From positions 15,299 to 73,531 of the forward strand of contig NZ_BAAAYN010000052.1 in assembly GCF_039536245.1 (NCBI RefSeq): DNA of 58,233 nt. Direction: 5' to 3'. This DNA is from Cryptosporangium minutisporangium (GTDB lineage Bacteria; Actinomycetota; Actinomycetes; Mycobacteriales; Cryptosporangiaceae). Of this stretch, positions 23,901 through 32,858 are shown piece by piece. The notes beneath the pieces were generated by a model. It did no database searches. It worked only from the letters and a program-made list of their open reading frames with translations, and had not been told where the DNA came from. Within the stretch, counting starts at the first letter, position 1. Each line of letters opens with the position of its first letter. The position numbers were made by a program, and so were the translations under genes.

Positions 23901-25511
23901 TCACGGGATTCCGTGCCCGCTGACCCGGTCGAGCACGGCGTTCCAGTCGGTGGGTGCGGCGTCGGCGCGCCACGCGATGTGCTGGTCCGGGCGGACCAGC
24001 ACCAGGCTCCGGTCCCAGCTGGTGCGCACCGACCGATCGCCGACGACGAGATGGGCCATCGGGATGCCCCGCCGCTCCGCGGCCAGCACCAGCGGCTTTC
24101 CGGCCTCGTTCTCGGTCAGGTCGACCAGCGTGAACTGCGGGCCGAGCCGGTCGAACAGCGGCGTTCCGTCGTCCAGTCGGACCGCCGGTGCCCGGCCGCC
24201 GGTCCAGGTCGTCGGCAGTGCCCTGATTCCCGGCCCGAGCGGCGCGACGACGTCCTGGTCCTGCCAGATCACCGCGGACGTCGCGTACCGGCTGGCCAGG
24301 GCCGTGCTGAGCGCCCCGTCGGTCGGAGTCACCTCCTGCCGCAGCACGCCGGCGAGGTACTCGCGGGACGCGCCGGCCGCGGCCAGCCGCCCGAACCGCC
24401 GTCGGGTCTCCAGCTGCCGTGCCACCAGCTCCCGGTCCATCAGCGCCCGCGGACGACGTTCGGCCTCGTAACTGTCGAGCAGGCCGGGTCCGCCCCACCC
24501 GTTGACCACCGCGGCCAGCTTCCAGCCGAGGTCGACGGCGTCCTCGATGCTGGTCGCGGCGTTGTCGCCGGCCGGGTAGAACCGATGCGCCGACTCGCCG
24601 ACCAGGAACGCCGGACCGCGGCGGTACCGCCGGGCCACCGCGAGCGAGTCGTCCCACTGCCGTACGTCGAGAACCTCCGCCGACTCCAGGCGCCCACCCA
24701 GCTCGGCCCGCAGCAGCGCGATCGGGTCGGCGGTGAGGTCCCCGGACGCCAGCCGCAGGTGCCCGACCCACAGATCGCCGTCGTCCCGGTACTCCAGCGT
24801 CAGGCCGCCGACGATCAGCGTGGCGGGGTGGCGACCGTCGAACCGGCGGCTCAGCTCCGGGCTGCGGAAGTACACCGAGCAGTGCTGGACCGGAGCGCTC
24901 AGCTCCTCCATCGGCACCTGCAGGCACTGGCGGACCGTGCTCTGGGCACCGTCACAGCCGGCGAGGTACCGCGCTTCGATCGTGGTGCGCCGCCGGCCCG
25001 GTGCCGCGCCGTGCGCGAGCGCGACGGCCACGACGCGGTCGAACTCGAGCCGGGCGCCGCTGAACGTCCAGCCGAGCCGCAGGTCGATCAGCGGGTGCTG
25101 CTCGACGGCGGTACGCAGCTGGGCGGCGAGCCGCACGCCGGACACCCGCTGCGGCAGCTCCACCGGCGCACTGCCGTCCCGCACGTCCGCATAACGCCCA
25201 CGCAGCTCGTTGAGCGACGGCACGGTCGACACCAGCACCGGCGGCTCGTCGAGCGCTTGGCTCCACCCCACCTCGTCCGGGACGTCGGGTCCGACGCCCT
25301 GCGCGCGGATCGCCGCGGAGAGCCGTAGCCGCCGCAGCAGTTCCATGCTGCGGCCGTCCAGATAGTCCACGTCGGTGGTTTGCGGCGGCGTCTCCGCGCG
25401 ATCCAGCACGATGCTCGATACCCCGTGGTGCGCCAGCTCCAGTGCCAGGATCGAGCCGACCGCTCCCGCTCCTACGACCAGCACTGGTGCTCCCGGTGCG
25501 GATGTGGCCAT
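23901..25511 (-). CDS. FAD-dependent aromatic monooxygenase (PheA/TfdB/MhpA type)
   Basis: Group A flavoprotein monooxygenases hydroxylate phenolic rings with NAD(P)H and oxygen. This one (about 536 aa) has the FAD motif VVGAGAVGSILALELAHHG near residue 12, the CDGAQSTVRQ segment near 190 and LVGESAHRFYPAGDNAATS near 300. The family's GD motif (usually GDAAH) is GESAH here, an Asp-to-Glu change. A thioredoxin-like C-terminal part follows. ATG at 25511 has GGGAGGT just upstream and was preferred over ATG at 25562. It follows the LAL regulator gene in the same direction and is probably a tailoring enzyme of the neighbouring cluster. Confidence 0.88.
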   Translation of the reverse strand: MATSAPGAPVLVVGAGAVGSILALELAHHGVSSIVLDRAETPPQTTDVDYLDGRSMELLRRLRLSAAIRAQGVGPDVPDEVGWSQALDEPPVLVSTVPSLNELRGRYADVRDGSAPVELPQRVSGVRLAAQLRTAVEQHPLIDLRLGWTFSGARLEFDRVVAVALAHGAAPGRRRTTIEARYLAGCDGAQSTVRQCLQVPMEELSAPVQHCSVYFRSPELSRRFDGRHPATLIVGGLTLEYRDDGDLWVGHLRLASGDLTADPIALLRAELGGRLESAEVLDVRQWDDSLAVARRYRRGPAFLVGESAHRFYPAGDNAATSIEDAVDLGWKLAAVVNGWGGPGLLDSYEAERRPRALMDRELVARQLETRRRFGRLAAAGASREYLAGVLRQEVTPTDGALSTALASRYATSAVIWQDQDVVAPLGPGIRALPTTWTGGRAPAVRLDDGTPLFDRLGPQFTLVDLTENEAGKPLVLAAERRGIPMAHLVVGDRSVRTSWDRSLVLVRPDQHIAWRADAAPTDWNAVLDRVSGHGIP

Positions 25512-25600
25512 CGGACCTCCCCGTCGATGCCCCCGTCGATGCCCACGCGGCGGCTCCGCCACGTGTGGTCATGCTGGGGCGGCACCGACGATCGACGCCA

Positions 25601-28600
25601 TCACGTCTTTCCGTGATTCCGGCGACCGCTGGGCGGCCCCGCACCGGGATCGTCGCGGGTGCGGGCCACGAGGACCGCGGCGGCGGCGCGGTTCTGGATG
25701 CCCCATTTGGAGAAGATCTTGCGGAGGTGGCTGTCCACGGTGTGCGGCGACACGTGCAGGATCTGGGCGATCCGGTGGTTGGTCAGCCCGTCGGCGACCA
25801 GCAGCGCGACCCGCAGCTCGGCGGGGGTCAGCAGGTCCAGCGGCGACGCGGGCTCGTGGCCCGGCCCGGTGGAGGCGCCGAGAACCTGCTCCAGACGACG
25901 TCGGGCCCGGTGGGCGCCGCCCGCCCCGGTGAGCGCGTGGGCCTCCTGCCGCCACTCCCGGGCCTGTCGCGGAGCGCCGCTCAGCGCGGCGGCGTCCTCC
26001 AGCGCGGCGGCGAGCGCGAGCGGACGCGGTGACTTGCGGTAGTGCCCGATCGCGACGCGCAGCGCGCCGAGGTCCCGGCGGAGCAGCCCGTCGGTGTGGG
26101 CGGCAGCGGCGGCCAGCGCGTGCAGGCCGGCGTTCCGCTTGGCCAGGCTGTCGGTGGTTCGGACGACGATCTTGGCGCGCGCGTCGTCGCGTGCGTCGAG
26201 GGCGATCCGCAGCAGCGTCGCGGCGTTGCCCGGATTCTGTCCGATCAGGACCGGGCGGGAGGGCAGCGCGTCGTAGAGACCGGCCGCGAGGCGTAGCGCC
26301 GGGCCGGCTCCCTCGGTGGCGGCCAGGAACAGGGCCTCGGGCCAGACGACGTCCTCGGGTGCGGCGGTGATCCCGGTGTCGATCAGCGTGTGCATCCGGC
26401 CGAGGTGCTCCTCGGCGGCGGGGAGCTCGTCCCGCTCGACGGCCAGCCGGGTCAGCGTCCCGAGCAGCGGAACGGCCAGCTGGTGCGAGCCCAGCTGGGC
26501 GGCGACGGTGAGCCCGGCGTCGGCTTCGGCGGACGCGTCGTCGAGCAGGCCACGGGCGGCCAGCAGCGCCGCGCCGTAGTAGTGCCAGAGCGGCGCCGAC
26601 CAGCCGGTTCCCAACTGCGCGGACTCCTGCCGACCGCGGTCGAGGGCTCGGGCGGCGTCGGCGAACCGGTCGAGGTCGGTGTAGGCGCTGGCCAGCCAGA
26701 TCCGCGGATGCCGCAGCAGCGCCGCGCCACCGACCCGGTCAGCGGTCTCGGTCGCCTCCAGCGCGTGCCGGAGTGCCCCGTTCAGGTCACCGGTGGCCTG
26801 CGCGACGAGGCTGCGTGCGGTGCGCCCGAACACCGACGCCGCGTGCTCGCCGCAGGTCCGGCCGATCATGTCCGCCAGCTCCCCGGACCGGTCGGCGGCG
26901 TCCAGATCACCGCTGTAGACCAGCGCGTGGGCGCGGATCGCATAGAGCTGCGCGGCCAGCGCGTCGGACCCGGTGAGCTGTGCCAGACCTTGCTCGGCGT
27001 AGTCGACCGCGGTCTCGTTCTTGCCGGCGTGCTTGAACGCCTCGGCGAGGCCGAGCAGCAGCAGCGACTCGGTCTCCCGGTCCAGCCCGGCGCGGAGCGC
27101 CGTGCGGCCCAGCGCGTGTGCCTCGGTCAGCCGCCCGGCTGCGGCCAGCAGGCGAACGGCCTGCGCGACCAGCGCGCTGCGCCCCTGCCCGTGGTCGCCG
27201 AGCACCTCCAACGCGCGGACGGTCAGGTCGGCGGCGGTGCTCGGTGCGACGTCGGCGACGTCCTCGGCCGCCGCCCGCAGCATCTCGACGGCCTCTCGGC
27301 TGCCGTCCGCGCCACCGTGCAGCAGGTGCTGGGCGACCTCCATCGGCGGCCGCCCGTCGGCGCGGGCGATCGCGGCGGCCTCCCGGTGCAGCACCACGGT
27401 GATCGGCTCGCCGATCGTGCTGTACACGGCCTGCCGCACGCGCTCGTGGACGAACGTCAGCGCGCGTCCCTCGTCGACGAGGATCGCCGCGGCGGTGGCC
27501 TGCTCGACCAGCGGGACCAGGTCGGCGGCGCGCTGCCCGAGCAGCCGGGCCACCTCGTCGATCCCGAACGGGCGGTCGAACACCGACCCGGCCTGCACCA
27601 GCCGGCGGGTGCGGTCGGGCAGCTGGTCGAGGACCTGCCGGATCATCGCGACGAAGCTCGACGGCAGCGCCGTACCGACGACCGATGCGATCCCGTCGCT
27701 CACCACGAGCTGGTCGGTCACCCGTAACGACGTCATCAGCTGGGTCACCGGCAGCGGGATCCCGCCCAGCCCGTGGGCGAGCGCGAGCACGGTGCCGTCG
27801 ACCTCGGCCTCGAGCACCTGGGCGCAGAGCTCGCCCACCGCCGCGTCGGAGAGCCGCCCGAGCGTCAGTTCCTCGGCGCCTTCCCGGACCAGCCAGTGCA
27901 GCACGTGCTGACCCGGCGTGTCCGCCGGCTCCGGACGCCGGGCGAACAGCCACCGGACCGGTGAAGACGCCAGCGCGGGTACCAGTTGCCGGATCGCCAG
28001 CGCGCTGAACTCGTCGATCCAGTGTGCGTCGTCGATCGCGACGACCAGCGGCGCCACCGCGGCCCTCGTCTCCAAGACTGCGCCCAGCCGCTCCAGGATG
28101 CCGTAGTGTGGGTCGGCGTCGTCCGACAGCCAGTCGAAGGCGTCGGTCGCGGGCTCGCTGCGCCGCAGCGCGGTGGCGAGCGTGATCAGCGGGACCGCGC
28201 GGTCCAGCTCGAACGCCCGCCGGGACGCCACCGCCATCGATCGCTCGGCCGCCATCTGCACCGCGGCGCGCAGCAGGTGCGACTTACCGATCCCGGCCGG
28301 ACCACTCAGTACGAGACACCCGCCGGTGCCGCCCGCCGTGTCGACGAGCGCATGCCGCAGGGCCTCGAGTTCCCGTTCGCGACCGACCGGCGGGGTCACG
28401 CGGCCGGATGGGCGTTGTCCGCCGCGGTACGTCGCGGAGCGGCGGTTCCGGTCGTCAGTACGGTTCTCGAATGGACGGTTCTTCTCGTGAGAGGGGGGCA
28501 CACTGAGATCACCGAGGGGGTCGTCGTCCGGGTTCGCGGACGAATTGTCGTGGACGGCGTGGAGCGAGCTGAACAGCCGTTCGGGCAGCTCACGCGCGCC

Positions 28601-28678
28601 ATCTGGCGTCGGTGGGGTCGCCGACAGATGAGACGTTACCGGCCGGATGTCCGGCCGTTGACCCCCGTTTGCGGGCAT
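25601..28678 (-). CDS. LAL-type LuxR regulator with N-terminal ATPase
   Basis: This protein of up to 1025 aa has the MalT/LAL layout. An AAA/STAND ATPase lies near residues 95-350, with Walker A GPAGIGKSHLL and a Walker B-like LVVAIDDAHWID. A long TPR-like helical middle follows. The C-terminal LuxR helix-turn-helix reads LTPAELRVALLVADGLTNHR and SPHTVDSHLRKIF. LAL proteins are typical cluster-situated activators in actinomycetes. The first 90 residues look disordered and overlap the 3' end of the phzE-type gene by 89 bases. The start may therefore be lower, for example GTG at 28501. It lies between phzE-type and monooxygenase genes in one direction. Confidence 0.9.
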   Translation of the reverse strand: MPANGGQRPDIRPVTSHLSATPPTPDGARELPERLFSSLHAVHDNSSANPDDDPLGDLSVPPSHEKNRPFENRTDDRNRRSATYRGGQRPSGRVTPPVGRERELEALRHALVDTAGGTGGCLVLSGPAGIGKSHLLRAAVQMAAERSMAVASRRAFELDRAVPLITLATALRRSEPATDAFDWLSDDADPHYGILERLGAVLETRAAVAPLVVAIDDAHWIDEFSALAIRQLVPALASSPVRWLFARRPEPADTPGQHVLHWLVREGAEELTLGRLSDAAVGELCAQVLEAEVDGTVLALAHGLGGIPLPVTQLMTSLRVTDQLVVSDGIASVVGTALPSSFVAMIRQVLDQLPDRTRRLVQAGSVFDRPFGIDEVARLLGQRAADLVPLVEQATAAAILVDEGRALTFVHERVRQAVYSTIGEPITVVLHREAAAIARADGRPPMEVAQHLLHGGADGSREAVEMLRAAAEDVADVAPSTAADLTVRALEVLGDHGQGRSALVAQAVRLLAAAGRLTEAHALGRTALRAGLDRETESLLLLGLAEAFKHAGKNETAVDYAEQGLAQLTGSDALAAQLYAIRAHALVYSGDLDAADRSGELADMIGRTCGEHAASVFGRTARSLVAQATGDLNGALRHALEATETADRVGGAALLRHPRIWLASAYTDLDRFADAARALDRGRQESAQLGTGWSAPLWHYYGAALLAARGLLDDASAEADAGLTVAAQLGSHQLAVPLLGTLTRLAVERDELPAAEEHLGRMHTLIDTGITAAPEDVVWPEALFLAATEGAGPALRLAAGLYDALPSRPVLIGQNPGNAATLLRIALDARDDARAKIVVRTTDSLAKRNAGLHALAAAAAHTDGLLRRDLGALRVAIGHYRKSPRPLALAAALEDAAALSGAPRQAREWRQEAHALTGAGGAHRARRRLEQVLGASTGPGHEPASPLDLLTPAELRVALLVADGLTNHRIAQILHVSPHTVDSHLRKIFSKWGIQNRAAAAVLVARTRDDPGAGPPSGRRNHGKT

Positions 28679-30665
28679 CTGCTCCCCGGATCGGCGGATT
28701 CTCCGCCGGGCTGGTCTCGGCGATCACCGCCCGCACCAGTTCCTCGACGACGGCCGGACCGTGCTCGGTCAGGATCGACTCGACGTGGAACTGCACCGAT
28801 CGGACGCCGTACGTCGCGAGCGCCTGGACCACGCCGCTCGTCGGGTCCCGGAGCAGCCGGACCGCGCGGCCGGTGCGCGGGCAGCGCCACCGGTCGGTAC
28901 CGCTGACCGCCGCGAACGTGTGGTAGAACGCGACCCGCTCCGGCCGTCCGTGCCAGTCGATCCACCGCTGCACCCCCTGTGCGGGCCGCGGTAGCCGGTG
29001 GATCGGGAGGCCGAGCGCACCGGCCAGCACCTGGTGGCCCAGGCACACCGCCAGCACCGGTCGCCGCGCGGTCAGCAACGTCCGGGTGAGCGCGTGCAGG
29101 CGGGCGATCCGCGGCACCGCGGTGTCCCGCGGATCGCCCGGGCCCGGTCCGATCAGCACCGGATCGTGCGGCCCGAGACCGGCGAGCAGCACGTGGTCCG
29201 GCGCGGTCAACGGACGGATCCGCACGTCGGCGCCGAGTGCGCCGGCGACCGCCGCGAGCATCGCGGTGAAGTCGTCGCCGGCGTCGACGAGGAGCAGGCG
29301 CCGATCGGTCAGACCCGGTCCGGCGGTGCCGGCGCCGAGCCCTCGCCAGAAGCCGGAGAGGCCGGTGTTGCGCTGGGCGAGCGCGGCACGGATGCGGTGG
29401 CCGGGCACGGCCGCGTGCGCTGTTCCGGCGACGGGCGCTGCCCCGGCGGCGGTGCCCGCCGACCGGATCGTGCGGGTCCTCAGGGGCGGAGCCTTCGGCG
29501 CGTGACCGAACGCGGCGAGCAGCGCGGCCGCTTTCGCGCGGGTCTCGGCGGCTTCGGCCACCGGGTCGGAGTGGCGCACGAGCGTCGCGCCGACGCCGAT
29601 GGTGACTGCACCGTCGGCACGGACGTCCGCGGTCCGGATCAGCAGCGCGGAATCCAGCACACGGCGCCCGGCCCGTCGTCCGAACAGCGCGAGCGCCCCG
29701 CCGTAGTACCCGCGGCCGGTGAGCTCGTGGTCCGCGATCGCTTCGCAGGCGGCCGCCAGCGGACTGCCGGTCACGGTCGGCGCGGGCAGCGTCCGGCGGA
29801 GTACCTCCCGGACGTCGCGGGAGGTCCGCCCCTCGATCGCGTACTCGGTGTGCGTGACCCGGGACATCCGCCGCAGCCACGGGCCGCGCACCCGCGGCGG
29901 CCGGTCGCAGATCCGGGACATCGTCTTGAGTTCCTCGTCGACGACCATGAACAGTTCTTCGGTCTCTTTCCGGTCCGCGAGAAAGGCCGCCAGCTCCCGG
30001 TCCCGCGGCCCGGCGGCGGAATGCCGATACGTTCCGCTGATCGGGCTCATCGTCGCTATTCCGTCCTCGCACCGCACTTGCGCCTCGGGTGATGCGCCGA
30101 TCAGCGTCCGGCCGTTCCCGTGCACGAGAAACGTCCAGTACGCGCCGTGCTCGGTCCGGAGTAGCCGACGGAAAACCGCGAGTGCGCTGCGGTGCGACCA
30201 GCCGGGAATTCGAGCGCGGAACACGCGACGCAGCACACAATTCGACCCCACGCCGCCACCGATGTACTCGGCGACCACCCGCCGGACGGCGTCCGCGTAC
30301 TCGGCGTCCGATCGGTCGAAGCGCCCGTGCTCCGGCGCGGCACTCGACGCGTCCACCGCGTCCAGCGCGTCCACCGGGAGCGTGGTGGACGCGCGGATCG
30401 AGAGCGCGATCAGCGGCTCACCGTCGTCCACCGCCCGGAGCTCGCGCTCCGCGACCTGCCGGAACGGCACCACCGCCAGCAGGTCCGGCACCAGTTCGCC
30501 GGTGGCCCCGCCCAACTCGGGCAGCGGCAGATCCGCGAGGCTCGCCACGGCGGTGGCCTCGCCGGTGAACAACTCCAGGCGGTCGTTGCCCGCGCGGTGG
30601 AGCAGGGCGAAGGCGGGTGCGTCGTCGCGGAGCAGGCGCTCCAGATCGGGAGAGTCGGTCGTCAT
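28590..30665 (-). CDS. phzE: 2-amino-2-desoxyisochorismate (ADIC) synthase, PhzE type
   Basis: This 691-aa protein fuses an anthranilate-synthase-like chorismate domain (about 1-400) to a class I glutamine amidotransferase (about 450-660). The start LLRDDAPAFALLHR is typical of PhzE. The synthase part has SPEAQVRCEDGIATMSPISGTY, DEELKTMSRICD, TVTGSPLAAACEAIADHE and AETRAKAAALLAAFG. The amidotransferase has the Cys in AVCLGHQVLAGALG and the His-Glu pair in SVQFHVESILTEHG. PhzE turns chorismate and glutamine into ADIC without releasing anthranilate. PhzD and dehydrogenase genes in the divergent operon give the next steps. The codons agree with the ATG at 30665. Confidence 0.93.
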   Translation of the reverse strand: MTTDSPDLERLLRDDAPAFALLHRAGNDRLELFTGEATAVASLADLPLPELGGATGELVPDLLAVVPFRQVAERELRAVDDGEPLIALSIRASTTLPVDALDAVDASSAAPEHGRFDRSDAEYADAVRRVVAEYIGGGVGSNCVLRRVFRARIPGWSHRSALAVFRRLLRTEHGAYWTFLVHGNGRTLIGASPEAQVRCEDGIATMSPISGTYRHSAAGPRDRELAAFLADRKETEELFMVVDEELKTMSRICDRPPRVRGPWLRRMSRVTHTEYAIEGRTSRDVREVLRRTLPAPTVTGSPLAAACEAIADHELTGRGYYGGALALFGRRAGRRVLDSALLIRTADVRADGAVTIGVGATLVRHSDPVAEAAETRAKAAALLAAFGHAPKAPPLRTRTIRSAGTAAGAAPVAGTAHAAVPGHRIRAALAQRNTGLSGFWRGLGAGTAGPGLTDRRLLLVDAGDDFTAMLAAVAGALGADVRIRPLTAPDHVLLAGLGPHDPVLIGPGPGDPRDTAVPRIARLHALTRTLLTARRPVLAVCLGHQVLAGALGLPIHRLPRPAQGVQRWIDWHGRPERVAFYHTFAAVSGTDRWRCPRTGRAVRLLRDPTSGVVQALATYGVRSVQFHVESILTEHGPAVVEELVRAVIAETSPAENPPIRGADARKRGSTAGHPAGNVSSVGDPTDARWRA

Positions 30666-30738
30666 GGTGCGGAGCCTCTTTCGGCGAAAGGGAAACGATC
30701 CGGTCGCCGACGGTGCCGGTCCGTGATCGGCGGTCGCA

Positions 30739-30784
30739 ACTACTCGGTCGGGTAGTACGCCGCTTCCGCTACCCGGAGAGGTAG
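30739..30784. promoter_or_regulatory. Two adjacent dyads in the divergent cluster promoter
   Basis: ACTACTCG (30739-30746) and CGGGTAGT (30749-30756) form an inverted repeat with one mismatch. CTACC (30769-30773) and GGTAG (30780-30784) form a second. Both lie between phzE (start 30665) and the aldolase gene (start 30877), where one set of sites could serve both operons. Binding by one of the two LuxR-type regulators is an inference. Confidence 0.45.
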
Positions 30785-30876
30785 TGGGGCCGGAGCGCGC
30801 ACCGGATTAGCGTCCCGATCGAGAAGAGGTCGTGATTTCCGATTCCGAGAAATATCCCGAACCGAGGAGAAACACC

Positions 30877-31665
30877 GTGCCGGTGAACGATTCCTTCGCC
30901 CGCCGCATCCGATTGCAACATCTCTATCGCCGCGACTCCACCGGCCTGGTGATCGTTCCGCTCGACCACCCGGTGAGCGTCGGCCCGGCGGCCCACAGCG
31001 GACGCCTGGACCGGCTGATCGGGGAGATCGCCGACAACGGCGCGGACGCCGTCGTGCTGCACAAGGGATCGGTGCGTCAGGTCCGGCCGCGCTGGTTCCG
31101 CTCGATGTCGCTCGTCGTCCACCTGAGCGCCAGCACCGGGCTGGCCGGCGACCCGGACGCCAAGTACCTGGTGTGCGGCGTGGAGGAGGCGCTGCGCCTC
31201 GGTGCGCACGGGGTGAGCGTCCACGTGAACGTCGGATCGGCCACCGAGGCGCGGCAGATCGCCGATCTCGCGGCGGTCGCCGACGCCTGCGAGCGGTGGG
31301 GCGTGCCGCTGCTGGCGATGGTCTACGCCCGTGGACCGGCGGTCGTCGACGGCCGGGCCCCGGACGTCGTCGCGCACGCGGTGACGGTCGCCGCGGAGCT
31401 CGGTGCCGACCTGGTGAAGACCGCTCTGCCGGACTCGGCGGCCGAGGTGGCGGCGATCGTCGGGACCTGTCCGGTGCCGGTGGTGGCGGCCGGGGGAGGA
31501 TCGGCGGACCCGGAGGACACCTTCCGTCACCTGCTCACCGCGGTGCACGGGGGAGCGGGCGGCGTGGCGGCCGGGCGCCTGGTGTTCACCGCGGACGATC
31601 CGGGCGCGCGGGTCCGTCGGCTGGCCGCGCTGGTGAGCGACCGGACCGCGGCGGTGGCCCGATGA
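30877..31665 (+). CDS. DhnA-type aldolase, GriI / AroA'-like
   Basis: This protein (about 262 aa) is a class I, Schiff-base aldolase of the DhnA family. Its N-terminus (ARRIRLQHLYRRDSTGLVIVPLDHPVSVGP) matches GriI and AroA'. The Schiff-base Lys lies in GADLVKTALPDS, and VPVVAAGGGSADPE is the phosphate-binding loop. GriI joins aspartate semialdehyde and dihydroxyacetone phosphate on the way to 3-amino-4-hydroxybenzoate; AroA' makes the archaeal shikimate precursor instead. Pairing with the next gene in a biosynthetic cluster favours the GriI role. GTG at 30877 has GAGGAG upstream; GTG at 30832 would add 15 residues and has poorer spacing. Confidence 0.88.
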   Translation: MPVNDSFARRIRLQHLYRRDSTGLVIVPLDHPVSVGPAAHSGRLDRLIGEIADNGADAVVLHKGSVRQVRPRWFRSMSLVVHLSASTGLAGDPDAKYLVCGVEEALRLGAHGVSVHVNVGSATEARQIADLAAVADACERWGVPLLAMVYARGPAVVDGRAPDVVAHAVTVAAELGADLVKTALPDSAAEVAAIVGTCPVPVVAAGGGSADPEDTFRHLLTAVHGGAGGVAAGRLVFTADDPGARVRRLAALVSDRTAAVAR

Positions 31666-32858
31666 CCGCGCTGGTTCCGCCCGGCGCCGCAGATGCTCCG
31701 TCCACCGCCGTGGCCGCGGGGGGAGGTGCGCGCACCGCCGGTGCGGCCGACCGGCGGACGCAGTGCTGGCTGGATCTGCGGACCGTCGGCGATGCCGCCG
31801 GCGCCGTCCGCGACGAGGCCCTGCACGCCGGGTTCGACGCGATCCTCGCCGCCGACCCGGCCGACCTCCGCGAGCTGCCGCCGACGGTCACCCGGGTGCT
31901 CCTCCCCGAGGGGGCGGACCTGCCGTCCGACCTCGGCGCCGCCGACCTCGTCGTCGTCGTCCCGGCCGCCCACGGCGCCCGGGACCGGCTCGCCGCCGCG
32001 CACCCCGGCACGTCGTTCGGCAGCTACGTCGAGGTCACCGACGCCGACACCCTCGCAGCCGCGTGCGCCAGCGCACGCCGCGACCCCTGCACGGTGCTCC
32101 GCTTCCGCGACCCGACGAACATCCCGCTGGAGATCGTGCTCGCCGCGGCCGCCGACGCCGACCGCCTCGTGGTCACCGTCGTCGGCGACGCGGAGGAAGC
32201 GGCGATCCACGCCGACGTGCTGGAGCACGGCCCCGGAGCGGTGCTGCTCGCCCCCTCCCGGCCGGGCGAGGCGACCCGGCTCGTGGAGGCGGTCCGGCGT
32301 CGCTCACCCGACCTGACGCTCTCCACGTTCACGGTCACCGGCATCACCCACATCGGAGCCGGTGAGCGGGCCTGCGTCGACACCTGCACCTACCTCCGCC
32401 AGGACGAAGGCATTCTGGTCGGCTCCCGGGCCCGGGCACTCGTGCTCTGCGTCAGCGAAACGCACCCGCTGCCGTACATGCCCACCCGCCCGTTCCGGGT
32501 CAACGCCGGGGCGGTGATGTCCTACACGCTGGCCGACGTCGAACGCACCCGGTACCTGAGTGAGCTCCGGGCCGGCGACACGGTGCTGGCGGTCGGCGCG
32601 GACGGCCGCACCCGGCGCGTACCGGTCGGACGGGTGAAGATCGAGACCCGGCCACTGCTCTCGATCGACGCGGTGGCCGACTGCGGTGAGCCGGTCAACC
32701 TGATCGTCCAGGACGACTGGCACGTGCGCATCCTGGGCCCGGGGGCGCGCGTCCTCAACTCCACGGCGCTCCGCCCGGGCGACCAGCTCCTCGGCTACCT
32801 GCCCGAACGGGCGCGGCACGTCGGGTACGCGATCGACGAGCTGTGCCACGAGTTATGA
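31662..32858 (+). CDS. 3-dehydroquinate synthase II-like, GriH / AroB'-like
   Basis: This 398-aa protein belongs to the DHQ-synthase-II family. Conserved parts are LRFRDPTNIPLEIVLA, ITHIGAGERACVDTCTYL, EGILVGSRARALVLCVSETH, RPFRVNAGAVMSYTL, ERTRYLSELRAGD and VGRVKIETRPLLSIDA. AroB' makes dehydroquinate from the archaeal C7 amino sugar. GriH cyclises the GriI product to 3-amino-4-hydroxybenzoate. The first 35 residues are Ala/Gly-rich and poorly conserved. ATGA overlap with the aldolase gene fixes the start at 31662 and implies translational coupling. The organism should own a normal shikimate pathway, so a GriH role is more likely. Confidence 0.87.
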   Translation: MTALVPPGAADAPSTAVAAGGGARTAGAADRRTQCWLDLRTVGDAAGAVRDEALHAGFDAILAADPADLRELPPTVTRVLLPEGADLPSDLGAADLVVVVPAAHGARDRLAAAHPGTSFGSYVEVTDADTLAAACASARRDPCTVLRFRDPTNIPLEIVLAAAADADRLVVTVVGDAEEAAIHADVLEHGPGAVLLAPSRPGEATRLVEAVRRRSPDLTLSTFTVTGITHIGAGERACVDTCTYLRQDEGILVGSRARALVLCVSETHPLPYMPTRPFRVNAGAVMSYTLADVERTRYLSELRAGDTVLAVGADGRTRRVPVGRVKIETRPLLSIDAVADCGEPVNLIVQDDWHVRILGPGARVLNSTALRPGDQLLGYLPERARHVGYAIDELCHEL

